From contig SVMM01000008.1 in the NCBI GenBank assembly GCA_015067435.1, forward strand, positions 62,001 to 126,000: a stretch of 64,000 nucleotides of DNA, read 5' to 3'. Shown here one piece after another: positions 1 to 7,569 of the stretch (the first letter of the stretch is position 1; each line of letters opens with the position of its first letter). The notes under the pieces were generated by a model. It was given only the letters and a program-made list of their open reading frames with translations. It had not been told where the DNA came from and made no database searches. Source of the DNA: Oscillospiraceae bacterium. GTDB taxonomy: Bacteria > Bacillota > Clostridia > Oscillospirales > Oscillospiraceae. The position numbers and the translations under genes are program-made.

Positions 1-1118
1 GGGAGAAGTGCGGCGTCGACGACGAGATATTGATCCTCACCGCGACGAGCGGCGACACGGGCAAGGCGGCGATGGAGGGCTTCTGCGACGTGCCGGGCAC
101 GAAGATCATCGTGTTCTATCCCGACGGCGGCGTCAGTCCCGTGCAGAAGGCGCAGATGGTCACGCAGGCGGGAAAGAACACCTGCGTCTGCGCGGTGCGC
201 GGCAACTTTGACGACGCGCAGACCGGCGTGAAGAACGTCTTTGCCGCCGTGAACGACCGGAATCTGCTGTCGGGCAAGGGAATCCGCCTGTCAAGCGCCA
301 ACTCGATCAATATCGGCCGTCTCGCGCCGCAGGTGGTGTATTATTTCCGCGCGTACGCGAATCTGGTGGGCGAGGGACGCATCAAGCTGGGCGACAAGGT
401 GGACTACGTCGTGCCGACGGGCAACTTCGGCGACATCCTCGCGGGTTACTTTGCGCGCGAGATGGGGCTGCCGGTGGGAAAGCTCGTCTGCGCCTCGAAC
501 GCGAACAACGTGCTCACCGATTTTCTGGAGACCGGGCGCTACGACAAGAACCGCCCGTTCTACAAGACCGTGTCCCCGTCGATGGATATTCTGGTGTCGA
601 GCAATCTGGAACGGCTGCTGTTCCTGCTCTCCGGCGACGCGGAGCTGGTGAAGACGCTGATGGAGGAGCTCAAGGAGACGGGCGTGTATCAGGTGCCCAT
701 CGACCTGCTGCGCGCGCTGCACGAGGTGTTCTGGCAGGGCTATTGCGACGACCTCGACACGAAAAAGGCGATCGGCATGGTCTGGCGGGAGTACGGCTAC
801 CTCTGTGACACGCACACCGCGGTGGCGTGGGACGTGGCGCAGCAGTACAAGGCGGCGCATCCGGAGCACAACCCCGTCGTCATCCTCTCCACGGCGTCGC
901 CGTACAAATTCCCGGCGGCGGTGCTGGAGGGTCTCGGCCACGCGGCAAAGGGCGACGAGTTCGACGTGATGGAGCAGGTGCGCAACGAGACCGGCGTGCC
1001 GATCCCGAAGAACCTCACCGGCCTGCGCGAGCGCGAGGCGCGCCACAAGGACGTCATCGACCGCGAGCAGATGCTCGATTACGTGCTCAAAAAAGCATCG
1101 CAGAAGGAGTGGTTTTAA
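1..1118 (+). CDS. thrC: Threonine synthase, C-terminal part (5' end outside window)
   Basis: PLP-dependent enzyme converting O-phospho-L-homoserine to threonine in the cytoplasm. The frame is open from base 3, so the gene starts upstream and the N-terminal PLP-lysine region is not visible. The residues ATSGDTGKAA, the PTGNFGD loop and the NANN segment are typical of bacterial threonine synthase, and the C-terminus is complete. The start of thrH follows two bases after the stop, with its ribosome site inside the thrC end. The pairing with ThrH suggests that the phosphohomoserine substrate is made locally. Identity is confident; only the length is unknown. Confidence 0.93.
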   Translation, partial: EKCGVDDEILILTATSGDTGKAAMEGFCDVPGTKIIVFYPDGGVSPVQKAQMVTQAGKNTCVCAVRGNFDDAQTGVKNVFAAVNDRNLLSGKGIRLSSANSINIGRLAPQVVYYFRAYANLVGEGRIKLGDKVDYVVPTGNFGDILAGYFAREMGLPVGKLVCASNANNVLTDFLETGRYDKNRPFYKTVSPSMDILVSSNLERLLFLLSGDAELVKTLMEELKETGVYQVPIDLLRALHEVFWQGYCDDLDTKKAIGMVWREYGYLCDTHTAVAWDVAQQYKAAHPEHNPVVILSTASPYKFPAAVLEGLGHAAKGDEFDVMEQVRNETGVPIPKNLTGLREREARHKDVIDREQMLDYVLKKASQKEWF

Positions 1119-1120
1119 CA

Positions 1121-1720
1121 ATGAACATCGTTTGCCTCGATATGGAGGGCGTCATCACGCCGGAAATCTGGATCGAGTTTTCCAAGGTCAGCGGTATCCC
1201 CGAGCTCAAGCGCACCACGCGCGACGAGCCGGATTACAATAAGCTCATGCGTTTCCGCATGGACATCCTGCGCGAGCACGGGCTCGGGCTGAAGGAAATT
1301 CAGGAGGTCATCGCGCAGATCGACCCGATGCCCGGCGCGAAGGAGTTCATGGACGAGCTGCGCGCGACGACGCAGACGGTCATCCTCTCCGACACGTTCG
1401 AGGAGTTCGCCAAGCCGCTGCTCAAAAAGCTCGGCTGGCCGACGATCTTCTGCAACGCATTGGAAACGGATGAAAAGGGGATGCTCACGGGCGTCAAAAT
1501 GCGCTGCGAGAAGTCGAAGCTCACCACGGTGAAGGGCCTGCAGGCCATCGGCTTCGAGACCATCGCCGCGGGCGACAGTTACAACGACCTCGATATGATC
1601 CTCGCGTCCAAGGCGGGTTTCCTGTTCCGCACGACGGAGAAGATCAAGGCGGATCATCCGGAGCTTCCCGCGTACGAGGAGTACGACGATCTGCTCCGCG
1701 CGATCAAGGGCGCGCTTTGA
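1121..1720 (+). CDS. thrH: ThrH: phosphoserine phosphatase / homoserine phosphotransferase
   Basis: A 199-aa HAD-superfamily protein. The N-terminal DMEGV motif corresponds to the DxDGV nucleophile loop, with Glu at the position varied in ThrH proteins. LSDT is motif II and GDSYNDLDM is motif III/IV. In the family, ThrH can move phosphate from phosphoserine to homoserine, bypassing ThrB. The ATG at 1121 is chosen because AAGGAG overlaps the thrC stop 10-15 bases upstream; the frame is open further upstream but runs over thrC. Adjacent placement after thrC supports a threonine role rather than plain SerB. Confidence 0.88.
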   Translation: MNIVCLDMEGVITPEIWIEFSKVSGIPELKRTTRDEPDYNKLMRFRMDILREHGLGLKEIQEVIAQIDPMPGAKEFMDELRATTQTVILSDTFEEFAKPLLKKLGWPTIFCNALETDEKGMLTGVKMRCEKSKLTTVKGLQAIGFETIAAGDSYNDLDMILASKAGFLFRTTEKIKADHPELPAYEEYDDLLRAIKGAL

Positions 1721-1740
1721 CGAAAATGACATAGAATGAA

Positions 1741-1768
1741 CCGCCTCCCGGCGACGGGAGGCGGTTTT
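1741..1768 (+). terminator. Intrinsic terminator of thrC-thrH
   Basis: Perfect 10-bp stem CCGCCTCCCG/CGGGAGGCGG with a 4-nt loop, followed by TTTT. It sits 20 bases after the thrH stop and before the convergent LysR gene. Confidence 0.85.
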
Positions 1769-1782
1769 GCCGTATGTTGGGG

Positions 1783-2676
1783 TCAGACGAGCTCCTGAAA
1801 GTTGTCCAGCTGCGTTTTGCAGGAGAGGACGTGGTCGATGAACAGCTTTGTGATCGAGGATGGCACGGCGCCCTTTTTCACCGCGATGCCCACGTCGCGG
1901 AACTGCGTGATGTCCAGCGGCAGGCGCGCGACGCGGTAGTGGCGCGGATAGAGGATCAGGTCGTGTACGATGCTCACGCCGAGCCCGCGCTCCACCATGG
2001 CGAGCAGGGCGAAGTCGCTCGTCGCCTCGTATGTGGTGCGCGGCTTCTCGGACAGGCTGTCCAGAAAGCGGTCGAGCTCGTAGTCCGGGCGCTCGTTGAG
2101 CTTGACGAAGTCCTCCTGCATCAGCCGGCTGACCGGAAAGCACGGCGCGGACGCCATCGGGTGCCCCTCCGGCAATATGGCGACAAAGGAGTCGCGCAGG
2201 AGGAAGCGTGTTTCCAGCTCCGAGGACGCGGGCAGCGCGAGGAAGCCGCAGTCCACCGTGCCGCGGCGCAGCCAGTCCGTGATGTCCTCGTACTCGCCGC
2301 CGGCGATCTGGAAGCGGATGTTCGGATATTTTTCGTGGAACTCCTTGAGGATGCTCGGCAGCACGCTGGTCGACATGCTGGTGAAGCAGCCGATGCGCAG
2401 CAGCCCCGATTGCAGGCCGTGCAGCTCGGAGACGGCGAAGCCGAGATCGTTGTAGTCCTTGACGACCGTCCGGATCGAGGGCAGGAGCGCAAGCCCCTCG
2501 CTCGTCAGCTCGATGCCGGAGCGTCCGCGGGTGAGCAGCCGAACCTGCCACTCGCTTTCAAGGTCCGCGATCATCTTGCTGACGGCGGACTGCGTATAGC
2601 CCAGCTCGTTCGCGGTCTGCGTGATGCTGCCCGTTTCCACGACACGGAGGTAGGCGATGTACTTTCGAATGCTCAT
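1783..2676 (-). CDS. LysR-family transcriptional regulator
   Basis: A 297-aa protein with an N-terminal winged HTH (about residues 3-60, including ETGSITQTANELGYTQSAVS) and a LysR substrate-binding domain from about residue 90 to the end. ATG at 2676 is preceded by GAAAGG. It is transcribed divergently from argCJBD across a 170-bp gap that carries a dyad with LysR T-N11-A geometry. Regulation of the arginine operon and itself is therefore plausible. The effector is unknown; nothing in the sequence identifies it as ArgP or LysG. Confidence 0.88.
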   Translation of the reverse strand: MSIRKYIAYLRVVETGSITQTANELGYTQSAVSKMIADLESEWQVRLLTRGRSGIELTSEGLALLPSIRTVVKDYNDLGFAVSELHGLQSGLLRIGCFTSMSTSVLPSILKEFHEKYPNIRFQIAGGEYEDITDWLRRGTVDCGFLALPASSELETRFLLRDSFVAILPEGHPMASAPCFPVSRLMQEDFVKLNERPDYELDRFLDSLSEKPRTTYEATSDFALLAMVERGLGVSIVHDLILYPRHYRVARLPLDITQFRDVGIAVKKGAVPSSITKLFIDHVLSCKTQLDNFQELV

Positions 2677-2692
2677 GAATGACCTTTCGATA

Positions 2693-2709
2693 CATTCCTT
2701 TCCGGAATG
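2693..2709. promoter_or_regulatory. Candidate LysR operator between lysR and argC
   Basis: Perfect inverted repeat CATTCC-N5-GGAATG. T2695 and A2707 are separated by 11 bases, the T-N11-A spacing of LysR boxes. It lies 17 bases upstream of the LysR start and 22 bases upstream of the argC -35 box. No binding data are available; this is a sequence match only. Confidence 0.5.
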
Positions 2710-2730
2710 TTGACCAAAAAATAGTTTCTC

Positions 2731-2759
2731 TTGCGTATATGTTATTCAGATTATACAAT
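2731..2759 (+). promoter_or_regulatory. Promoter of argCJBD
   Basis: TTGCGT (2731-2736), a 17-bp spacer, then TACAAT (2754-2759). Transcription would start about 80 bases before the argC ATG. No clear ArgR box was recognised, although GTTATTCA in the spacer is loosely ARG-box-like. Confidence 0.55.
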
Positions 2760-2846
2760 AGCAAATGTAAAATTGCAAGTCCGGTTGTCATAAATTGACG
2801 AATTCCCGGATTGCAGCCAACCACACATGAAGGAGGAATTTTTGTC

Positions 2847-3920
2847 ATGATTCGTTATTCAGCAATCGGCGCCGTCGGCTACGTCTGCGGAGAGATGCTT
2901 CGCATGATGGTCGCGCACCCGGAGGGAAAGCTCGTTAACGTGCTGGATTCCTACGGCGTGGGCGATCCCATCTCGTTGCATCATCCCGCCCTGCGCGGGT
3001 TCTACGATCAGAAGATCATGGACCTGACGGAGGAGAACGTGAAGAAGACCGCCGAGGACAGCGACGTCGTCTTCATCCAGGTCCCGTCCGGCGAGGTGCC
3101 CAAGTGGGCGGAGATCATCCTCGGCGCGGGCAAGAAGATCATCGATATCGGCGCGGACATCCGCTTCCGCGACGTGGCGGTGTGGGAGAAGTGGTACGGT
3201 GCGAAGCACCCGAATCCCGAGATGACGCACAACGCGGTCTACTGCATCCCCGAGGTCATGCGCGACCTTGCCAAGGGCAAGAGCTGCATCGCCAACCCCG
3301 GCTGCTATCCGACCGCCTCCACGCTGGGCCTCATGCCGATGCTGGAAACCGGCAACATTGTTGAAAACACGATCGTGATCGACTCCAAGAGCGGCTATAC
3401 CGGCGCGGGCCGCCGTCCGGCGACGAACAAGCTGCTCACCGAGGCGGAGAACAACTTCTGCGCCTACGCCCTCGGCGGCGGCCATCGCCATACGCCCGAG
3501 ATCGAGCAGAACATCGCCTACATCACCGGCAAGGATCTGATGAAGCCGGAGACCTGGCAGTTCATCAACTTCCAGCCGCATCTTCTGCCGCAGGTGCGCG
3601 GCATTGAGGTGACGATCTACGCCACGCTCAAGAAGGACTACACCAACGACGAGCTCTTTGAGCTGTACAGCAAGCGCTATGAGAACGAGCCGTTCGTGCA
3701 GGTCTATCCCGCGTCCCAGCCCGTGCAGACCAAGTGGGTCTACGGCACGAACTTCTGCGCCATGACCCCGACCTACGACGCGCGCACGAAGCGCCTGATC
3801 GTCTCCTCCGTCATCGACAACATCGGCAAGGGCGCCGCCGGTCAGGCGATCCAGAACATGAACCTCATCATGGGCATCCCGGAGACCACCGGCCTCATGT
3901 ATCCCGCCATGTATCCTTAA
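2847..3920 (+). CDS. argC: N-acetyl-gamma-glutamyl-phosphate reductase
   Basis: A 357-aa NADPH-dependent enzyme of the arginine/ornithine pathway that reduces N-acetylglutamyl phosphate to the semialdehyde. The active-site Cys is in NPGCYPTAS (C153). GGGHRHTPEIEQ is the conserved His motif. The nucleotide-binding loop is unusual: GAVGYVCGEML instead of the common GATGYxGxEL, with one extra residue. Start ATG at 2847 has AGGAGG 10 bases upstream; an in-frame TTG at 2811 lacks such a site. It is the first gene of argCJBD. Confidence 0.93.
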   Translation: MIRYSAIGAVGYVCGEMLRMMVAHPEGKLVNVLDSYGVGDPISLHHPALRGFYDQKIMDLTEENVKKTAEDSDVVFIQVPSGEVPKWAEIILGAGKKIIDIGADIRFRDVAVWEKWYGAKHPNPEMTHNAVYCIPEVMRDLAKGKSCIANPGCYPTASTLGLMPMLETGNIVENTIVIDSKSGYTGAGRRPATNKLLTEAENNFCAYALGGGHRHTPEIEQNIAYITGKDLMKPETWQFINFQPHLLPQVRGIEVTIYATLKKDYTNDELFELYSKRYENEPFVQVYPASQPVQTKWVYGTNFCAMTPTYDARTKRLIVSSVIDNIGKGAAGQAIQNMNLIMGIPETTGLMYPAMYP

Positions 3921-3959
3921 TCAAAATTCGATAAAAACGAAACGAAAGGGGAACACATC

Positions 3960-5186
3960 ATGGAGTACAAACTCATCGAAGGCGGCGTGACCGCGCCGCA
4001 GGGCTACACCGCGGGCGCCGTGTACGCGGGCGTCAAGAACCCGAACAAGAAGCAGGAGAAGCCCGACGTCGCCATCATCTATTCCGAGAAGCCCGCCTCC
4101 TGCGCGGCCTGCTTCACCACGAACAAGTTCTGCGCGGCTCCGGTCATCCTCGACCGCGAGATCCTCAAGAAGGGCAAGGCGCGCGCCATCGTCATCAACA
4201 GCGGCAACGCCAACGCCGCCACCGGCGAGCAGGGCATCAAGGACGCCAAGGCGGTCGAGACCGAGGCTGAAAAGCTGCTCGGCCTCGGCGAGGATGAGGT
4301 GTTCGTCTGCTCCACAGGCGTCATCGGCCAGCGCCTGCCGGTCGAGCGCGTGCTCGACGGCGTGCGCCGCATCGTGCCCGACATGAGCAAGGAGAAGGGC
4401 ACCGACGCCGCGTGGGCGATCATGACCACCGACACCAAGAAGAAGGAATCCGCCTATGAGCTCCAGCTCTCCGGCGGCACCGTGCGCATCGGCGCGATGG
4501 CAAAGGGCTCCGGCATGATCCACCCGAACATGGCGACCATGCTCGTCTACGTCACCACCGACGCCAAGGCCGAGGCGGCCGACCTCCAGAAGATGCTCTC
4601 CGCCGCGGTGGACAAGAGCTTCAACATGTGCACCGTCGACGGCGACACCTCCACCAACGACTCGATCTTCCTGCTCGCGAACGGCGCGTCCGGCGTTGAG
4701 ATCAAGACCGAGGAGGACAAGAAGGCGCTCGCGGGCCTCGTCGAGCACATCTGCCTCGACATCACCCGCCGTATCGCCTCCGACGGCGAGGGCGCGCAGC
4801 ACCTCATTGAGGTCGAGGCGTATGACCTGCCGACCGAGCACGACGCGCGCCTTGTCGCGAAGTCCATCGCCGGCTCCATGCTCTTCAAGGCGGCGGTCTT
4901 CGGCCGCGACGCCAACTGGGGCCGCATCATGGCGGCTGCCGGCTACTCCGGCGCGGACGTCGACCCGACGCACGCGGACTGCATCATCAAGTCCTCCGTC
5001 GGCGAGGTGCAGGTGATGAAGGACGGCTTCGGTACCGACTTCGACGAGGAGTTTGCCACAAAGATCCTCTCCGAGCATGACATCACCGTCATCGTCCGCT
5101 TCTATCAGGGCGACGGCCAGGCGAAGGCGTGGGGCTGCGACCTCACGTATGATTACGTCAAGATCAACGGCGACTACCGCACCTGA
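3960..5186 (+). CDS. argJ: Bifunctional ornithine acetyltransferase / N-acetylglutamate synthase
   Basis: A 408-aa ArgJ that recycles the acetyl group from N-acetylornithine to glutamate. The self-cleavage site is clear: KGSGMIHPNMATML, with Thr193 as the nucleophile that becomes the N-terminus of the beta chain. The C-terminal AANWGRI-type segment is also present as DANWGRI. It lies 40 bases after argC and 12 bases before argB, so it is co-transcribed. Presence of ArgJ means the cyclic acetyl pathway is used and a separate argA is not strictly required. Confidence 0.95.
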   Translation: MEYKLIEGGVTAPQGYTAGAVYAGVKNPNKKQEKPDVAIIYSEKPASCAACFTTNKFCAAPVILDREILKKGKARAIVINSGNANAATGEQGIKDAKAVETEAEKLLGLGEDEVFVCSTGVIGQRLPVERVLDGVRRIVPDMSKEKGTDAAWAIMTTDTKKKESAYELQLSGGTVRIGAMAKGSGMIHPNMATMLVYVTTDAKAEAADLQKMLSAAVDKSFNMCTVDGDTSTNDSIFLLANGASGVEIKTEEDKKALAGLVEHICLDITRRIASDGEGAQHLIEVEAYDLPTEHDARLVAKSIAGSMLFKAAVFGRDANWGRIMAAAGYSGADVDPTHADCIIKSSVGEVQVMKDGFGTDFDEEFATKILSEHDITVIVRFYQGDGQAKAWGCDLTYDYVKINGDYRT

Positions 5187-5198
5187 TGGGGGATCGAC

Positions 5199-6071
5199 AT
5201 GAGTGACATTGCGAGCAAAGTCGAAACCCTGATGGAGGCCATGCCTTACCTGCAAAAGTACGCGGGCAAGACGGTCGTCATCAAGTACGGCGGCAACGCC
5301 ATGATCAACGCCGAGCTCAAGGACGCGGTCATGCACGACATCGTCCTGCTCAAGCTGCTCGGCATGAAGCCGGTGCTCTCGCACGGCGGCGGCCCCGGCA
5401 TCAACAAGATGCTCGAAACGCTGAACATTCCCGTGCAGTTCATCAACGGCCTGCGCTACACCTCCGAGGACACGATGCGCGTGGTGGAGGCGGTGCTCGT
5501 CGGGCAGGTGAACACCGAACTGGTCGGCTTCATCAACAAGCTCGGCGGACGCGCGGTCGGCCTCTCCGGCGTCAGCGGCGACATCTACCACTGCCACAAG
5601 CGATCTGAGGAGCTGGGCTTCGTCGGCGACATCGACTGCGTGAATGTGGACGCCATCAACGCCGTGCTGGACGCGGGCTTTATCCCGGTCGTCGCGCCGG
5701 TCGGCACCGACGGACAGGGCAACACCTACAACATCAACGGCGACACCGCCGCGGGCAAGCTCGCGAGCGCGCTGGGCGCGGAGAAGCTGATCCTGCTCAC
5801 CGACATCGAGGGCCTGTGCAACGACATCAAGATCCGCGACGTCATCAGCTACCTGAACATCAAGGACGTGCAGGGGCTCAAGGACAAGGGCGTCATCGCC
5901 GGCGGCATGATCCCCAAGGTCGACTGCTGCGTGCAGGCGATCGAGGAGGGCGTCACGAGCGTCCACATCATCGACGGCAGAAAGCCCCACAGCATCCTCT
6001 ATGAGGCGTTCACGACCGAAAACCTCGGCACGACCATCGGCACGGCGCAGGAGAGCGTCGGCATCAAGTAA
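5199..6071 (+). CDS. argB: Acetylglutamate kinase
   Basis: A 290-aa amino-acid kinase family protein phosphorylating N-acetylglutamate. It has VIKYGGNAM (ATP site Lys and Gly), SHGGGPGIN (substrate loop), NINGDTAAG and LLTDIEGL. The C-terminal GGMIPKV motif binds nucleotide. Length is typical. Allosteric arginine inhibition in this family depends on an N-terminal helix; the first 25 residues here could form it, but this cannot be proved. The argD ATG follows after 34 bases with AGGAGG. Confidence 0.95.
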   Translation: MSDIASKVETLMEAMPYLQKYAGKTVVIKYGGNAMINAELKDAVMHDIVLLKLLGMKPVLSHGGGPGINKMLETLNIPVQFINGLRYTSEDTMRVVEAVLVGQVNTELVGFINKLGGRAVGLSGVSGDIYHCHKRSEELGFVGDIDCVNVDAINAVLDAGFIPVVAPVGTDGQGNTYNINGDTAAGKLASALGAEKLILLTDIEGLCNDIKIRDVISYLNIKDVQGLKDKGVIAGGMIPKVDCCVQAIEEGVTSVHIIDGRKPHSILYEAFTTENLGTTIGTAQESVGIK

Positions 6072-6105
6072 AATTACTTTACAGAATATTAGGAGGAACA
6101 CTGAC

Positions 6106-7329
6106 ATGATCAAGAGAATGACCAGCAACGCGGAAGTCATCGAGAACGGCGACAAGTACCTTTACGGCAACCACATTCGCATGCCCATCGCCATGAAGCG
6201 CGGCGAGGGCTGCTGGGTCTATGACGAGGACGGCAACAAGTACCTCGACTACGTCGGCGGCATCGCCGTCAACGGCCTCGGCCACTGCCATCCCCGCATC
6301 CAGGAGTGCCTGAAGGAGCGCGCGGAGACCATGCTCCACTGCTCCAACTACTTCTACAACGAGCCCGCCGTCCAGACCGCGAAGCTGATCGTCGAGAACA
6401 GCTGCTTCGAGAAGGTTCTGTTCGCGAACTCCGGCGCCGAGGCGAACGAGGGCCAGATCAAGCTCGCCCGCAAGTATGCCAAGGACCACGGCCATCCCGA
6501 GCGCTTCGTCGTCATCACGATGAAGAACAGCTTCCACGGCCGTACGCTCGCCACCTGCACCGCCACCGGCCAGTACGGCGTGCACAAGTACTTTGAGCCG
6601 CTGCCCGCGGGCTTCCGCTATGCGACGTTCAACGATCTCGACAGCGTCAAGGCGCAGGTCGACGAGTACACCGCGGCGATCCTGACCGAGCCCGTGCAGG
6701 GCGAGGGCGGCGTCCGTCCGGCGACCAAGGAGTTCCTGCAGGGCCTGCGCGAGCTGTGCGACGAGAAGGGTATCCTTCTCATGTTCGACGAGGTGCAGGT
6801 CGGCTCCGGCCGTACCGGCAAGCTGTTTGCACACCAGTATTACGGCGTGGAGCCGGATTGCTGCTCCATGGCGAAGGCGCTCGGCTCCGGCGTGCCCATC
6901 GCGGCGGTCTGCGCGAAGGGCGACGCCGCCAAGACGCTCACCCCCGGCACCCACGGCTCCACCTTCGCGGGCGGCCCGCTCGCCTGCGCGCTGGCGATGA
7001 CCACGCTGGACGTCATGATCAACGAGGGCGTGCTGGAGAACTGCACCAAGGTCGGCGAGTACTTCCGCCAGCAGGCGCACGAGGTCATCGAGAAGCACCA
7101 TCCCGACGCCATCGACGAGATCCGCGGCCTCGGCCTCATCAACGGCATTCAGGTCAAGAAGGAGAGCGGCCAGCCGGTCGTCGACCTCTGCTTCAAGGAT
7201 AGCAAGGTGCTCATCAACAACACCAACGGCAACGTCCTGCGCTTCATCCCGCCGCTGGTCACCACCAAGGAGGAGGTCGACATCGTCATTAAGGCGGTGG
7301 ACGACGCCATGACCAAGCTCGGCTGGTAA
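6106..7329 (+). CDS. argD: Acetylornithine aminotransferase
   Basis: A 407-aa class III PLP aminotransferase. It has NSGAEANEGQIKLAR, the HGRT motif, FDEVQVGSGRTG and the PLP lysine in SMAKALGSG. ATG at 6106 with AGGAGG 10-15 bases upstream is preferred to an in-frame ATG at 6001 inside argB. Last gene of argCJBD. argF, argG and argH are not in the window, so the operon ends at N-acetylornithine/ornithine. Confidence 0.93.
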   Translation: MIKRMTSNAEVIENGDKYLYGNHIRMPIAMKRGEGCWVYDEDGNKYLDYVGGIAVNGLGHCHPRIQECLKERAETMLHCSNYFYNEPAVQTAKLIVENSCFEKVLFANSGAEANEGQIKLARKYAKDHGHPERFVVITMKNSFHGRTLATCTATGQYGVHKYFEPLPAGFRYATFNDLDSVKAQVDEYTAAILTEPVQGEGGVRPATKEFLQGLRELCDEKGILLMFDEVQVGSGRTGKLFAHQYYGVEPDCCSMAKALGSGVPIAAVCAKGDAAKTLTPGTHGSTFAGGPLACALAMTTLDVMINEGVLENCTKVGEYFRQQAHEVIEKHHPDAIDEIRGLGLINGIQVKKESGQPVVDLCFKDSKVLINNTNGNVLRFIPPLVTTKEEVDIVIKAVDDAMTKLGW

Positions 7330-7347
7330 GTTATCGGCTGATTGTGG

Positions 7348-7396
7348 CACCTGTCGATTCTGCGTTCGATTGATAGGTGTTATTAGGATTTTTGAT
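7348..7396 (+). terminator. Probable terminator of argCJBD
   Basis: CACCTGTC (7348-7355) can pair with GATAGGTG (7372-7379) with one G-U pair. A T-rich stretch (TTATTAGGATTTTTG) follows. The loop is long (16 nt), so this is a weak call. Confidence 0.4.
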
Positions 7397-7403
7397 AAAA
7401 GCC

Positions 7404-7432
7404 TTGCCAAATGCCGGCGGTTGTGTTACGAT
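7404..7432 (+). promoter_or_regulatory. Putative promoter of the nhaC operon
   Basis: TTGCCA (7404-7409), 17-bp spacer, TACGAT (7427-7432). It overlaps the left arm of a 14-bp inverted repeat described separately. The resulting leader would be about 130 nt. Confidence 0.5.
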
Positions 7433-7468
7433 ACCCGCTGTGAGAGGGGGGACGCCGTCGGTATTTGG
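7407..7468 (+). repeat. 14-bp inverted repeat in the nhaC upstream region
   Basis: Arms 7407-7420 (CCAAATGCCGGCGG) and 7455-7468 (CCGTCGGTATTTGG) pair fully as RNA with two G-U pairs, enclosing a 34-nt loop. As DNA the arms have two mismatches. It could be a structured leader if transcription starts further upstream, or an operator around the promoter at 7404-7432. Confidence 0.55.
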
Positions 7469-7569
7469 AAGGCCAATCATGAGGGAGAGAACGTCAGAAA
7501 ATTACCGTAAAACGCAGTTCACCTGAAACAAATTGTGTGTAAATTTTAGAAAGGTTGGTAACAGAAACA

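Noticed and set aside
3921..6155. Long minus-strand frame across argJ and argB
   Set aside because: Shadow of two well-identified arginine genes; no ribosome site and no recognisable domain.
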